From: Halocaridina rubra | Lineage: Eukaryota; Arthropoda; Malacostraca; Decapoda; Atyidae | Direction: 5' to 3' | Assembly (NCBI GenBank): GCA_037179515.1 | Contig: JAXCGZ010017028.1 | Span: 65,001 to 129,000, forward strand | Length of the DNA stretch: 64,000 nucleotides | In this document: in pieces, positions 22,648 through 35,422 of the stretch | Numbering within the stretch: position 1 is the first letter of the stretch | Layout of the letters: each line of letters starts with the position of its first letter | Position numbers and translations under genes: made by a program | Notes under the pieces: generated by a model | Told to the model about the DNA's origin: nothing | The model's database searches: none | Seen by the model: only the letters and a program-made list of their open reading frames with translations

Positions 22648-24470
22648 ACAGTGTAATTACCTATTTGCGATTACGGAAAAGAGCCCCAAGCTCGTAACTG
22701 CCCGTCTCCTGGTAGGTTCCATGTTGTACTTAATTGATTCTTATCATACTTGTCCTTAAAACTGTTGATTGAGTTAGCATTAACTACCTCTTTGCTTTGC
22801 AAATTCCAATTATCAACTACTCTTACACTAAAAACGTACTTCCTAACATCCTGCAAAGAAGTTTTCTGGCAAAGCTTTACACTATGACCTCTAGTTCTAG
22901 TGCCAGCCATATCAAAATATTGATCCCTATCCAATCTGTTATAACCATGAATGCGTATTTCTGGCACCAGTTTCGTTGCATGTCTTTGAACTTTTTCCGG
23001 CTTAACTACTTGCTTTTTCAAGTGTGGATTCCAAAGGGGGGCTGCATATTCAAGCTCTGACCTCACATAGGTTACATAAATATTTCTGAGCATTTCCTTG
23101 TCCATGTGCCAGAAGGCTACACTTACATTTGATAAGGAAGCATATGCTGCCATTACTATGCCATTTATATGCATTTCTGGAGACAAATCGGCCAGTATCT
23201 TTACTCCTAGATCTCTCTCTTGAAGTTCTATTCCTGCCATTGAGTAGTCAAGCTTGGGCCTTCTTGCACTTGTACCCATTCTCATTACCTTACATTTTGA
23301 AGCACCGAATTAGCCACTTTTCTGAACACTTACACAGACTATTTAGATCCTGCTGAAGTTCTCTACCATTGTTCTCGTTTCTTACTTTTTTCACAATCTT
23401 TGCATCAACTGCAAACATATTCATAAAAGAATTTACAGAATCTGGTAGGTCATTTACATAAACAAGGAACAAAAGTGGCCTTAAAACTGAACTCTGTGGA
23501 ACTCCACTACTAACTCTTTTCCATTCAGACACTGAGTGTCTTACTTTAACTCTGTTCCCTTCCTTCTAAGTAAGTTTTAATTCATTCCAAGACATTTCAA
23601 CCTATTCTTGCCATTCCTTACAGCTTCTTAATAAGTCTCCCATTTGGTACAGTGTCAAATGCTTTCAGAAAGTCCAGGAAAATGCAATCTGCCAACCTCT
23701 CTCTTTCCTGTAAGATTCGGCTTATCTCATAATAAAATTCTAATAAGTTTTTTACTATTGATCTACCTTCTCTGAAGCCTGTTGTCTCACAGACAAAAGG
23801 CTGAAGGATTCCAAGTGAAGAGAGTCATGTTTCCTTAGTAGTTTCTCCATAACTTTACAAACTATGCTGGTCAAGGAAACAGGTCTATAGTTTAGAGCTG
23901 TATCCCTCCTTCCCTTTTTGAAGATAGATGCCACTTTCGATTGTTTCCAGCATCTTGGAATCTCCCTTGACTCCAGCGACATTTCAAATATGATACTTAG
24001 TGCCGTTGATATTGATAAGGGGATATATCATCAGGACCCGTAGTTTTATGGGCATTTAACTCCATCATTGCCTTGCATACTTCTGTGGCTGAAAAGATGA
24101 TGTTCTCTAATACCGGCCAATGAGCCCCTATCTCTGCAATCTGAGGGGGGGGGGGTATTTTCTACAGTAAATACTGACTGAAACTCCTTGTTCAATTCTT
24201 TGTAGACTTTTTCATCTATCTCAGTGATGTTTCCATCCACTCTCTTTAGCTATAAAACCTGTTCTTTTACCTTCAGTTATCCTCTGATAAAGCTGTGGAA
24301 AATTTTGGGATTTTCTTTATCCTTCCTGGTGATATCCCTTTCAAAGTATCTCTCTGCCTCTCTTCTTTTACTTAGGTAATCATTTCTTGCTCTTTTATAT
24401 GTCTGCCAGTCAATTATGTTTTTTCTCCTCCTATACCTTTGCCAGCAATTGTCTCTGTAATATTTTCCAC
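22648..24470 (-). mobile_element. Diverged CR1/L2-like LINE copy (copy H)
   Basis: Same family as the 4.4-15.4 kb array, but older. The 3' tail is at 22655, the C-terminal region at 22671-23285, the palm at 23290-23532 (catalytic box changed to FAVD), the fingers at 23755-23982 and the N-terminal linker at 24046-24240. Several frameshifts and small deletions separate them. It stops at about 24470, near the 5' truncation point of the array units. Confidence 0.85.
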
Positions 24471-24787
24471 ATCATACTGTTGCTGTCAGATGGTTAGGTA
24501 AACTCAGAAGTCCTCACTTAGTTTATTCCGGAAATGCACTGTACATCACACTGATGACAGGATAGACTCTTTGGGTTTACATATACTGTTTAATATTGAA
24601 GTCTTAACTACCCATTCCATAATCAGGAATGGGAATACACAGTCATTTTTAACAATCAATAATAATTACCTAATTATAATTAAGTACTCCTGTTGAACGG
24701 AGACATTAGGGCGTATGCAAATATGTTTAAAATAAGTCATTATTTCAGAATACTAAATCCCTCTACCCTTAGAACAGTTGGTCCATA
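24471..24787. other. Unassigned spacer
   Basis: No protein match. It contains AATTACCTAATTATAATTAAG (24663-24683), similar to the CR1/L2-like tail motif. Confidence 0.35.
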
Positions 24788-25190
24788 TTACATAGTGGTT
24801 ATAAGCCTATCAGGTGGTTTAGCAACTCTGAAAGACCTTCTAAGAGTTGGTACAGGTGGAGTTGATACAGATGTGGAACAAACAATTTTCTCATTAGACA
24901 TGTTACTCGATAAAGGCTCAAGATTATCATTATCAACACTGCATTCATTATTATTTATTATTTTTATTATGAATTCCATTGGATACAAGATTATTATTCT
25001 GGTTGTTACCAGTATAATTATAATCTAACACATTAGGCAAAGGATTATTAGCAACAGGATCTTCTGATAAGTGAAATTTTTCATCAACATTTGACCCCAC
25101 TTTTAAATGATCGTCATGTCTACGCCAATACAAATCTCTATTATCTCTAGGGATTCTAATAACATAATCCCTTACTCCTTTTACTTCCAT
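24788..25190 (-). pseudogene. Gypsy-type pol C-terminal tail
   Basis: Two overlapping frames. One has DYVIRIPRDNRDLYWRRHDD, like the short domain after the integrase of Gypsy elements. The other ends PTLRRSFRVAKPPDRL, a basic tail common at integrase C-termini. An Asn-rich stretch lies between. Confidence 0.6.
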
Positions 25191-25932
25191 TACAACAGCT
25201 GGAAGCCAAGGGGAACCTTGACTGAAATTTTTTGCAAATATTGCCTGACCAACAAAAAATTTATTTTTATTAATCTGTGGTTCATTGCATTTACCATTTC
25301 ACTTTCTTCCTCCACTTTCCCTTTCTTTGATTTTAAAATATCTAAAGGAGACTTGAATTTTCTATTAAACATTAGTTCAACCGGAGATTCCTTGGTGATG
25401 CTATGAATGGTTCTAGGGTAACTGTAAAAAAATCTACAAAGTTTAGTATTCAAAGTTCCACTTTGAAATTTTTTCATTCCCTCCTTAAAAGTTCTTACGG
25501 CTCTCTCGGCCAATCCGTTAGAAGCAGGGGATAGGGGGATGGGTTACTTGAGTGTATGCCACTTCTTGGATAAAATTCCCTTATTTCATTTGAGACAAGG
25601 TTAGAAGCATTGTCAGAGACAATTACATTAGGAATGTCAAAACTTGCAAAGCTCTTTCTTAGAAATTCAATAGTTATAAAACTAGTCACAGAAGGATCAA
25701 CATGAACATCTATGAATTCAGAATTAGCATCAATCAAAATAAGAATATTTCTATGGTCTAAATAACAATATTCAATGTGCACTCTACTCCATGGTTTGCT
25801 AACATGACTCCATTGCAGTACTGGTGTTTTAACAATACTGCTATTCAGAGTAAACAAGTCACAATATCTTATCATGCCTTCAATAGCATTATTAAGGTTA
25901 GGCCACCAAACACTGCCTAGCCTCGCCTTCAC
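25190..25932 (-). pseudogene. Gypsy-type integrase
   Basis: Frame 25495-25932 begins ARLGSVWWPNLNNAIEG, close to the zinc-binding region, then PWSRVHIEYC and ILIDANSEFIDVH (first catalytic Asp region) and NVIVSDNASNLVSNEI (second Asp). Frame 25190-25513 continues AERAVRTFKEGMKKF, where family members carry the last catalytic Glu. A frameshift near 25510 breaks the core. Confidence 0.78.
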
Positions 25933-26047
25933 AGATTTCAGACCTAAGTTCAGTTGGAATTAGGATTCTCTTCTTAAACAGAATTACTTTGTCATAGACA
26001 GTCAAGTCATTCTTTACATGAGGATATTCATTACATTCATAGCAATT

Positions 26048-26673
26048 CTATGGCCAACCAAATTTAACAAATGACATTAGTTTCTTCAAAACAAAATCAG
26101 TTTTTGTAATATATTGCACAGTATCAAAAGTAATACTAAAAGCTTCAAAATTAAGTTTAATATACTCTCCAGGTATTTGGGTGATTAAATCATTATCAAC
26201 AGGAAGCCTGCTTAGAGCATCTCCCACAACATTTCTTTTTCCACTCTTATACACTAAATCAAAAGAATATTGTGAATACAGAACAGACCATCTAGTTAGT
26301 CTAGCATTCAAATCTTTAGGAATTTATTTTGATTTTCCAAATAACCCTAGTAATGGCTTGTGGTCCGTTCTGATTTCAAAATTTCTGCCCAACAAAAAAT
26401 ATTTAAATTTTGCAACACCAAATACCATAGCAAGTGCTTCCCTGTCAGTCTGGGAATAATTTCTTTTTCTGCACTAGAAAGATTTTTACAGGCAAAAACA
26501 ATTACTTTCTCAATTCCATTCTCAACTTGCAACAAGACTTCATCTACTCCAGTTGGAAAGGCATCCACTTCTAGAATCACCTTAGTCTTGCCAGTAAAGC
26601 ATGATAAAGCCGTAGAACTACTAAGTGATTTTTTAACTAGATCAAAAGTAATTTGACAGTTTCTACACCACAC
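26048..26673 (-). pseudogene. Gypsy-type RNase H and connection region
   Basis: Frame 26347-26673 has CFTGKTKVILEVDAFPTGVD and ACKNLSSAEKEIIPRLTGKH. Frame 26048-26311 begins NARLTRWSVLYSQYSFDLVY and continues NVVGDALSRLPV, the usual start of the connection to integrase. They are separated by a frameshift. Confidence 0.78.
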
Positions 26674-26694
26674 AAAGCTTGCATTTTTCTTGGT

Positions 26695-27360
26695 CTAATC
26701 ATACAATGGTGATAAAATATCAGAAAATCTGTCAATAAATCTACTATAGTACGTTACTAATCCTAGAAAAGATCGTAATTCCAACAAATCTTTTGGTTTA
26801 GGAGCATCTAAGATTGCTCGGACCTTAGTAGGGGAAGGTGATAAATCTTTAGCAGAAATTTTATGACCCAAAAATTCAACAACTCTTTTGTCCAATTCAC
26901 ACTTTTTTACATTTAATTTGATATTAGCATTAGAAAGTCTGTCAAGTGCTAATTTTAATTTGTTCTCCAAATCAGCAAGTGAAGAGGCACAAGAAAATTT
27001 TGATCTGATTCACAAATCCGAATTTGAAGATAAGCATTAGCAAGATCGAGTTTAGCAAACTAGTTAGAACTATATACAATAGCAAGCATCTCATCAAATT
27101 TGGGCTGTGAATATTTTTCAATGTTTATTTGAGTATTAAGATACTTGAAATCATCACAACTCTAATATCCCCATATTCTTCAAAACTGGGACAATGGGGG
27201 CAGCCCACTAACTAAAAACAACAGATTCTATTTTGCCTTCATCAAATAATGTATCTAAAGCCCTTTCCACAGGATCTTGATGTGCTAAGGGAATTTGTCT
27301 TGCTTTAATTAATTTTGGCACTGCAATTTCCTTCAAATAAATCTTGGCTTCAGCACCAGA
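26695..27360 (-). pseudogene. Gypsy-type reverse transcriptase missing its palm
   Basis: Frame 26695-26970 covers the thumb (VEFLGHKISAKDLSPSPTKV, then LRSFLGLVTYYSRF). Upstream, broken frames cover the fingers, including AKLDLANAYLQIRI near 27020-27060. In an intact element roughly 60 residues with the YxDD box lie between these two. Here they are adjacent, so the catalytic aspartates are deleted. Confidence 0.72.
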
Positions 27361-27371
27361 ATTGGCTTATC

Positions 27372-27908
27372 TTAATTAATTGAATAATTATTATTAACCT
27401 TTAAGCTCTCATCAATTCCAACTAGTTTACTACCTAATTTATTCATTAAAACTCTGCCACACAGATTACTTTGCGCATAACAAGTAACATAGAAGAGATA
27501 ATGAACAGCAATTTTATTAAACAATACTTTAAGCTTAATTTTACCCTTGACATTCACAGAATGTTCACCATAATCATGAAGTTTTTTGTTAGAAGGCAGT
27601 ATTTCTGATTCAACCTTCTTGCACCACTCCTCCATTAGCAAAGAAACTGCAGCACCCAAGTCCACTTCGAGTGGAACTTGGACATCATTCAACAGGAAGT
27701 AGTACAATTCAGCATTCACTGCCTTGATGGAAACTGTTTCATCAAGTGTTATCAATTGCTTATCTTCTGGAGATGAAGCCGGACCCTCATCTTCTTCACT
27801 TTCATGTGACACAACTTTCACTGAGCCTTTATTGAATTTGGGCTTGGGAAATTCCCTAGTACTATGATGGGACACAGCACCTGGCTTTCCTAACTTTAGC
27901 CCATTCAT
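27372..27908 (-). pseudogene. Gypsy-type aspartic protease region
   Basis: A 178-codon frame. Residues near 85-100 read PLEVDLGAAVSLLMEEW, matching the retropepsin active site D-T/S-G-A except that the Thr/Ser is Leu. The later stretch with NLCGRVLMNKLG is the end of that domain. The N-terminal part resembles the gag-pol junction. Confidence 0.62.
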
Positions 27909-27939
27909 GTTGAAACAACGGTTTTCTGGTAAGAAGTTG

Positions 27940-28289
27940 CCTGAGTCCTCTCTCTCTCTCTTATATTATATGTATTATTATTATCAGTATTACTATAGCA
28001 ATAATACCATAATGCATAGTAATAGCATAATACATACAGCAAAGCATTGTGCTGTCACTGTATTAGGCACACATACACACACATGTATCTTAGGTGTGTA
28101 AATGTGTATTATTATTATAATCATTATTATTATTGTAATTATTATAATTATCATTATCATAATTATTATCATTCAATAAATACTTTATAGACTATGTTTG
28201 CTACAATGCAGGCCATTCATTTAGAAACGACGGTTGGTTGGTAAAAGGTCGCCAGAATTTCCTCTCTCTCTTTTGCTCTTATATATGTA
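27940..28289. repeat. (CT)n, (ATT)n and related simple sequence
   Basis: CT-rich and TAT-rich low-complexity sequence. The stretches starting about 27903 and 28213 (CCATTCAT, then a CGGTT..TGGTAA core, then CTCTCTCTC) look like two copies of one unit about 310 bp apart. Confidence 0.6.
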
Positions 28290-28495
28290 TTATGATTATT
28301 ATCCCCCTGAGGGAGGGGGGAAGAGTAATTCCTCTGTATTTCCCAGCGTGCCGTAAAAGTCGACTAAATGGAGCCGAGCAAGGGGACTGGAAATCCCCTC
28401 CTCTGTATTTACATTCCACAAGAGGTCACAGTATTTTCTTTAACTCAGCTACCCCCCTTATAAGGGGGAATATGGCTTTGGTATAAGGATGGACT
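28290..28495 (+). mobile_element. Short RTE-derived (SINE-like) element
   Basis: Head: CCTCTGTATTTCCCAGCGTG then CCGTAAAAGTCGAC. Tail: AGCTACCCCCCTTATAAGGG then GAATATGGCTTTGGTATAAG. The head matches sequence just before the RTE endonuclease (28800-28890). The tail matches the end of the RTE fragment at 37880-37920. No coding part lies between, so it looks like an RTE with its coding region removed. Confidence 0.65.
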
Positions 28496-28769
28496 ATAAT
28501 TATTATAATTATTATTATTATTTTTATAATTATTATTATTATTACTGTTGTTGTTGTAAGACATTGAACTGATGCCAATGCAAAGAACTTTCAATTCACA
28601 TTCTCTCTTTCTCTATCATACATATTATTATCATTATTGAGCTTGTGTTAGAATTTAAATTATTTTGTTTGTTTTTAAAGGCTTAGCTTCTAAATAACTG
28701 ATGATGATGATATGTCTCTGTTTCTTCCACTCATTATTTATATAACGTCCATGCATAGCCATGAGGGAT
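28496..28769. repeat. (ATT)n-rich low-complexity sequence
   Basis: Irregular TTA/TTG repeats; no gene seen. Confidence 0.6.
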
Positions 28770-28779
28770 TTTTCCCTTC

Positions 28780-29363
28780 AATTTTATTTAGTTAAGAATA
28801 CTTCCTCCATGTTCCCACGCATGTCGTAAAAGTCGAATGAATGAGGCAGAGCGGGGGGACTGGAAATCCTCTTCTCTGTATTACTTTATCCTACAAATGG
28901 CCAAGAAATGCGGAGGTATTCTGGCAGGAGAGATCCAGCCAGAATTGTAGTAAATGGGTCTCTGCATGTGTGGTTGTAGTGTAAACGAAAGTAAGAGGGA
29001 GGTGATAAGGAGTATGCTTATTGAGAGAAAGATGGATGTACTGGCACAGAGCAAAACTAATATAAAAGGGAATGGTGTGGTGATATTTGGGAGTGTGGTA
29101 GGTAGGGTGTCTAGAGTTGAGAGAGGGAAAGGTTCTGTTGGTAAGTGAAGAGATAAATAAGTTTATGGTGGAATGGAAGGAAGCATTATAATTGTGCCTA
29201 AAATGAGGCTGGGATGCGAGGTTTGGGCGTTTGTGAGCGCATATGCCCCTGGCAGTGAAAGAAGTGAGGAAGAAAAAGAAGAATTTTAGATGAAATTGAG
29301 CGAGTGTGTGGAAGACTTGGAAATGAATATGAATGTGGCAATGATGGGAGATTTGAATGCTGG
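28780..29363 (+). mobile_element. RTE-type LINE, 5' region and endonuclease start
   Basis: 28790-28900 is the same sequence as the head of the short elements. From 28954 the frame reads NESKREVIRSMLIERKMDVL and AQSKTNIKGNGVVIFGSVVG, and after a frameshift VWAFVSAYAPGSERSEEEKE then NMNVAMMGDLNAG. This is the APE-type endonuclease of RTE elements (the GDLNA block is diagnostic). Broken by frameshifts and split by a SINE at 29364. Confidence 0.75.
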
Positions 29364-29560
29364 ATAATAATAATAATAATAATAAACTTTATTTCCATTT
29401 TACAATGGGTATTCGTCAGCCAGGACAAGCCCCAACCCCCCACTGTGATGTCCACCCACAGCAGTTCCTGCCAGTAAACAGCTTAAACTCTCGGTCTTGG
29501 ACGGGGACCGATCTTTCGACCTCGTGAATGCGAAGCCAGCGCGTTACCACTGTACTAGGG
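29364..29560 (-). mobile_element. tRNA-derived SINE inserted in the RTE
   Basis: Read on the - strand, it starts near CCCTAGTACAGTGGTAACGC, matching an RNA polymerase III A box. It then has GGTCGAAAGATCGGTCC (complement of 29505-29522), a B box. The body ends AAATGGAAATAAAGTTTATT and a (TTA)n tail. RTE coding sequence resumes on the other side with NEPVDGVIGKYGVCGWNESG. This is a clear SINE by structure; the family name is unknown. Confidence 0.8.
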
Positions 29561-29830
29561 AATGAGCCAGTGGATGGTGTAATTGGGAAGTATGGAGTAT
29601 GTGGTTGGAATGAGAGTGGAGAGAAAATGATAGAAACGTGTATTGAGAGAGATAGATGTTGACTGCTAATACTGTATTCAAAAGAAGGATGTGCACAAGT
29701 ATACATGGGTTAAAGTGCATAATGGATGTTTGCACATTAGATGTTCACAAGTAAAGGAGCGCCTATGTACAAAAACAAGGTAGCTGCATTTTTGGAAAGT
29801 TAAAGATGAAGATTGATGTGAGAGTCGCTG
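29561..29830 (+). mobile_element. RTE-type LINE endonuclease, continuation after the SINE
   Basis: The frame reads NEPVDGVIGKYGVCGWNESG then EKMIETCIERDRC, the segment that follows GDLNA in RTE endonucleases. It decays into stops after about 29700. Confidence 0.7.
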
Positions 29831-30250
29831 AAGGTGTGTATCCCCACGGGAAACTGAAATGGGGTGAGGCTTCCCTTGATTAAGACAGTCTTGTAATGAG
29901 TTGCAAAAGATATTTATTTAATAAAGGTGCTATATACAGTATATAATGGTATTCCAGTGCTATGGGAGGTCTCCTGAAGAGCTGTCTATAATAATACTTA
30001 AAAGGAGTGGAAAACATACAATAAAACATAGTTGAAAACTATAATACAGGGGGTCCCCAGTATACATCACCCTGTTTTTCTCATATCATTCATTCGTCCA
30101 CAACATTTTGAAGAAATAAAAAAAATTTCCTGGGTTTCGCCTTTTTTTTGAACAGAGGCACTATTGGCGTATGACATCACAAATCTTCAGGGGGAGAGAG
30201 AGATGAAAAGCTTTGGGCTACCACCTCCTCAGTGTATCACAATAATAATA

Positions 30251-30251
<1 letters not shown>
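29831..30251. other. Unassigned spacer
   Basis: No coding match. ACAGGGGGTCCCCAGTATAC at 30045-30064 looks like a Tigger-type end, but no partner end was found. Confidence 0.35.

Positions 30252-30333
<82 letters not shown>
30252..30333. repeat. (TA)n microsatellite
   Basis: Pure TA run bordering the left end of a family A element. Confidence 0.95.
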
Positions 30334-32193
<1,860 letters not shown>

Positions 32194-32221
32194 TATTGTG
32201 CTGTCATATAACAGTTTATTT

Positions 32222-32224
<3 letters not shown>

Positions 32225-32285
<61 letters not shown>
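32225..32285. repeat. (TA)n microsatellite
   Basis: Pure TA run, abutting the left end of a Tigger-like element. Confidence 0.95.
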
Positions 32286-32292
<7 letters not shown>

Positions 32293-34310
32293 CGGCTTAC
32301 GTCGTTTCGAGTTAAGTCGTTCTCGATTATAAGTCGGTTTTCAAAAAATATAAGGAAAAAAAAAATAAAAATAAAGTTCACGTCATTATAAACAACTTTA
32401 CGTCTGTCTGCTACAAATATTGGAATCATAATATCACTAGAAAACCATTAAAAGCACATGAAATCATGTTACTGTACAATAAATAAATACAAAAGCACAT
32501 AAAATCATGTTATTGTACAATAAATAAGAATAAAAGCATATAAAGTTCAGTTCCGGTTTTACGTCACGGACTCCCTTTTGTACTAAGGGCTAGGACATTT
32601 GCCTTCTTGCAAATCTTATTAAAATACGTACAGTAGTTCCAATATCTACCGATAGGCATCGTCACTCGTCATTCCCGCGAGACCGCTATTGTTTTGAATT
32701 GATTAGTTTATGCATGGTATACGTCTGTTTATCGGCTACTCTCATTCTCATTCATTTGTGACCTTATATTTTGCCCCCATGGCACCTAAGAAAATTCCTA
32801 GTGCAAGTGCTAAGCGTCATGCTATAACGCTGGACGATAAACTGGCTATGATAAAATGCTATGAAAAAGGTGAGAAAGTAGTAGCGATTGCACGATCTTT
32901 TGGGATGAGTTGGACAACTGTATCGACGATTGTACAAAATAAGGACAAGATTATAGCGCATATCAAATCTGATGCCCCAGGGATGAAGAACACCGTCATC
33001 AATAAGAAATGAGGCAAAATCTTTGAAGAAATGGAAAGTCTTCTTTCTCTTTGGATTGATAGGTTGAATCATTAGTGAGGTGATGTTAGTCAAGAAATCA
33101 TTCAAGAGAAAGCCTTGCCTTTGTTTGAGGATATGAAGAAAAAATACCCCGATGAGAAATATGTAGAGTTCAAGGCAAGTCAAGGATGGTTCATGAGATT
33201 TAAGGAGCGAAGGAGTTATCACTCCATTAAGAAGCAAGGTGAAAGTGCATCAGCAGATGAAAGAGCAGCAGCAGAATTTCCTAATGCATTAAAGAAAATC
33301 ATTGATGAAAACGGGTTTCTTCCCGAACAGATTTCCAACGTAGACGAAACTGGTTTATGTTGGAAAAAATTAGTCAATGATTTTAAGGGGTTTGATAATG
33401 TTGCCATCAACAACACGATGGTGACTATGAGCAAAGAGCTAAAAATGGATTTGGAGGAGGAGGACTTCACAGATTTATTTGAAAAAGACAAGAAGCCCCT
33501 GACAAACGAAGCACTGATGGAGCTTCACGAGCAGCAAAATAAAGAAGAGGAGGAAGCAGAACCACCTGAGCCACGTCACGTTACCATTAACAAAATGCAG
33601 CAGGCATTTGCATTTATCGAAAAAGGACTTTGTTCGAGGATGTGGATCCCAATGCTCAACGCTTTTCCAAGGTTATGGGGGCTTGTCACGAAGCTTTTGC
33701 TCCTTATAATGTGATTCTTGAGGAAAAGAAGAAGACAGTTCAAGGAACTCTCGACCAGTTTTTCAAGCCTATCGGAAAATGACGACAACAGCCAGAATCA
33801 GCTGTTGAGGTAGACGATCCATAGCCATCTACGTCCGCGATGTAAACCACCAAGGTAAATTTAGAATAAATTAGTTTTTTTTATAATTATTATTGCAAAA
33901 TAATAATGATTTCTGTATTTGTGTTCAACCTTAAAAAAGGCTTTTATTTTATCATGTCATAGCAAACCACATTAATAAATAAAGCATACACGATGTACGG
34001 TAAACATCACCAAATTGTATTCGTAACTTTAATTACCTGTACTTTTTTTCTGTACTAAGCAGTATTAAAAAATAAAATTCATTTGTTTGTAAGCTTAAAA
34101 TAGATTCTTATTAACCATATATCATTGAAAATTGCATTCATGAATAAAGTACAGAACTAGGAATAGTTATTTTCGGTTTAGCCTAGACAAGTAAATTTGG
34201 TGTAGCCTAGCCTAGGCTAGCCTAGAGACAAACTAACTCGATTTAAGTCGTTTTTCGACTTAAGTTGTCTCTCCTGGAACCAATTAACGACATTGGGTGA
34301 GGTATACCTG
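32286..34310 (+). mobile_element. Tigger-like DNA transposon (copy T1), internally deleted
   Basis: Left end TACCTCGGCTTACGTCG, right end GGGTGAGGTATACCTG, giving a weak inverted repeat (CAGGTATACCTC on the complement). TA on both sides. About 2 kb long, with a broken transposase at 32779-33782. Stretches near 32560-32620 recur in reverse at 40840-40915, so related remains exist elsewhere in the window. Confidence 0.75.
32779..33782 (+). pseudogene. Tigger/pogo-like transposase with the DDE core deleted
   Basis: Starts MAPKKIPSASAKRHAITLDD, an N-terminal CENP-B-type helix-turn-helix (KLAMIKCYEKGEKVVAIARS). There are stops at 33010-33012 and two near 33074-33079. The second DNA-binding domain follows (FKASQGWFMRFKERRSYHS), then the first catalytic Asp in NVDETGLCWKK. 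The sequence then jumps to the C-terminal region (LVNDFKGFDNVAI). Roughly 200 residues with the other catalytic acids are absent. A frameshift near 33630 precedes the tail TVQGTLDQFFKPIGK and TGA. It cannot transpose itself. Confidence 0.82.
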
Positions 34311-34431
<121 letters not shown>

Positions 34432-34544
34432 GTTCCTTTTATAAGCGATTATTTTATCCACGAAATTGCAAAAACGCCCCCCAAAAATAATAGTAAAAAA
34501 CTCGGATTTCGCGAATAACGCCCTCCCCCCCATTTTTTTTTTTT

Positions 34545-34750
34545 TATTATTATTGTGACACCAGGATGGACTAAAAAAATGATAAAATAAAACAGCCTTT
34601 ATCAGACTGTAAAGAGAAACAGATGAAGAGTGTAATGACCTGTCAGATGTGAAGGGATTATAAAAGATGTGTAGTGAATATCCAGCTCTCCGCTGGGTTT
34701 TAATATACCTCTGCATTACTCTCATGATGTCTATTTCAAAAATTCTCCTT
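34545..34750 (-). mobile_element. Jockey-like LINE 3' tail
   Basis: TTGTGACACCAGGATGGAC (34554) after a T run, then AAACAGCCTTTATCAG. It is the complement of the tail CCGGTGTCACAC plus poly(A) ending the LINE at 48470-50401. The same tail sits at the same place in element F3 (52905-53115). Confidence 0.65.
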
Positions 34751-34937
34751 AGATCTTATTATTATTATTATTTTTAACAATAATTTTCCTTTGATGATGA
34801 TTGTGGAGATTATTATTATTATTATTAATATCATTATTATTACGAATTTGTAATTAAACCATTATTTTTACAATAAATTAGGTAGTATTGGTTGAATGAG
34901 CAAGAGTTAATTAAAGATCTCTCTCTCTCTCTCTCTT

Positions 34938-35378
34938 TATGCGACCGTCCTAATGCTAACACTCTTGACCACTATTGTCTTCAGTGCCCCACAGTGAGAG
35001 ATGTTTTACCACGAGGTCAGAACTTAATACAGATCTGCTCGTTTTTACTTAATGATGACAACCTTGATGTTATTCTTGCTCGTTATCCTCACTTTGGTGG
35101 CCATTAATTATATTGAATTATACATATATTTTCTGTAGGTTTTTGTATAATTCTGTTTGTGTGTTCTGTGTTTCTCTGAGCTTTACTTTTGTATATAATG
35201 TACTCTGTGCTGCCATACTGTGAGTTGTGTGTTAGTATGCAGCAATGTTTTATCAATGTGTACACCTCCCTGTAAACTATGTTCTATTCTTGGTTGTGTA
35301 TCCATTTGAAGCATTATTTGTATGAATTCATGTAATGTCTGACGCCTTGGCGCAATAAATTAATAAAATAAAATAATT
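34938..35378 (+). mobile_element. 3' end of an I-like LINE inserted in a (CT)n run
   Basis: The frame 34940-35107 reads CDRPNANTLDHYCLQCPTVR then FLLNDDNLDVILARYPHFGG and stops. This resembles the C-terminal zinc-knuckle region of I-type LINEs. A 3' UTR follows with AATAAA-like signals near 35354 and an (AAATA)-rich tail. CT repeats stand on both sides. Confidence 0.62.
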
Positions 35379-35422
35379 CTCTCTCTCTCTCTCTCTCTCT
35401 CTAACATTCTGTTCTACCCAAT

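Larger units (their letters stand above)
24788..27908 (-). mobile_element. Decayed Gypsy-type LTR retrotransposon (internal region)
   Basis: In - strand order it has a protease-like frame (27372-27908), reverse transcriptase pieces (26695-27360), RNase H (26347-26673), a connection region (26048-26311), integrase (25190-25932) and a C-terminal tail (24788-25190). This pol order (protease, reverse transcriptase, RNase H, integrase) identifies Gypsy/Metaviridae-type elements. Every domain is frameshifted or truncated. I could not find LTRs at either edge. Confidence 0.82.

Noticed and set aside
32764..33237. 157-codon frame on the - strand opposite the Tigger-like gene
   Set aside because: Antisense shadow of the transposase; no independent support.
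34200..34230. Short CTAGCCTAGGCTAG palindrome near the end of T1
   Set aside because: Too short and low in complexity to call a functional site.
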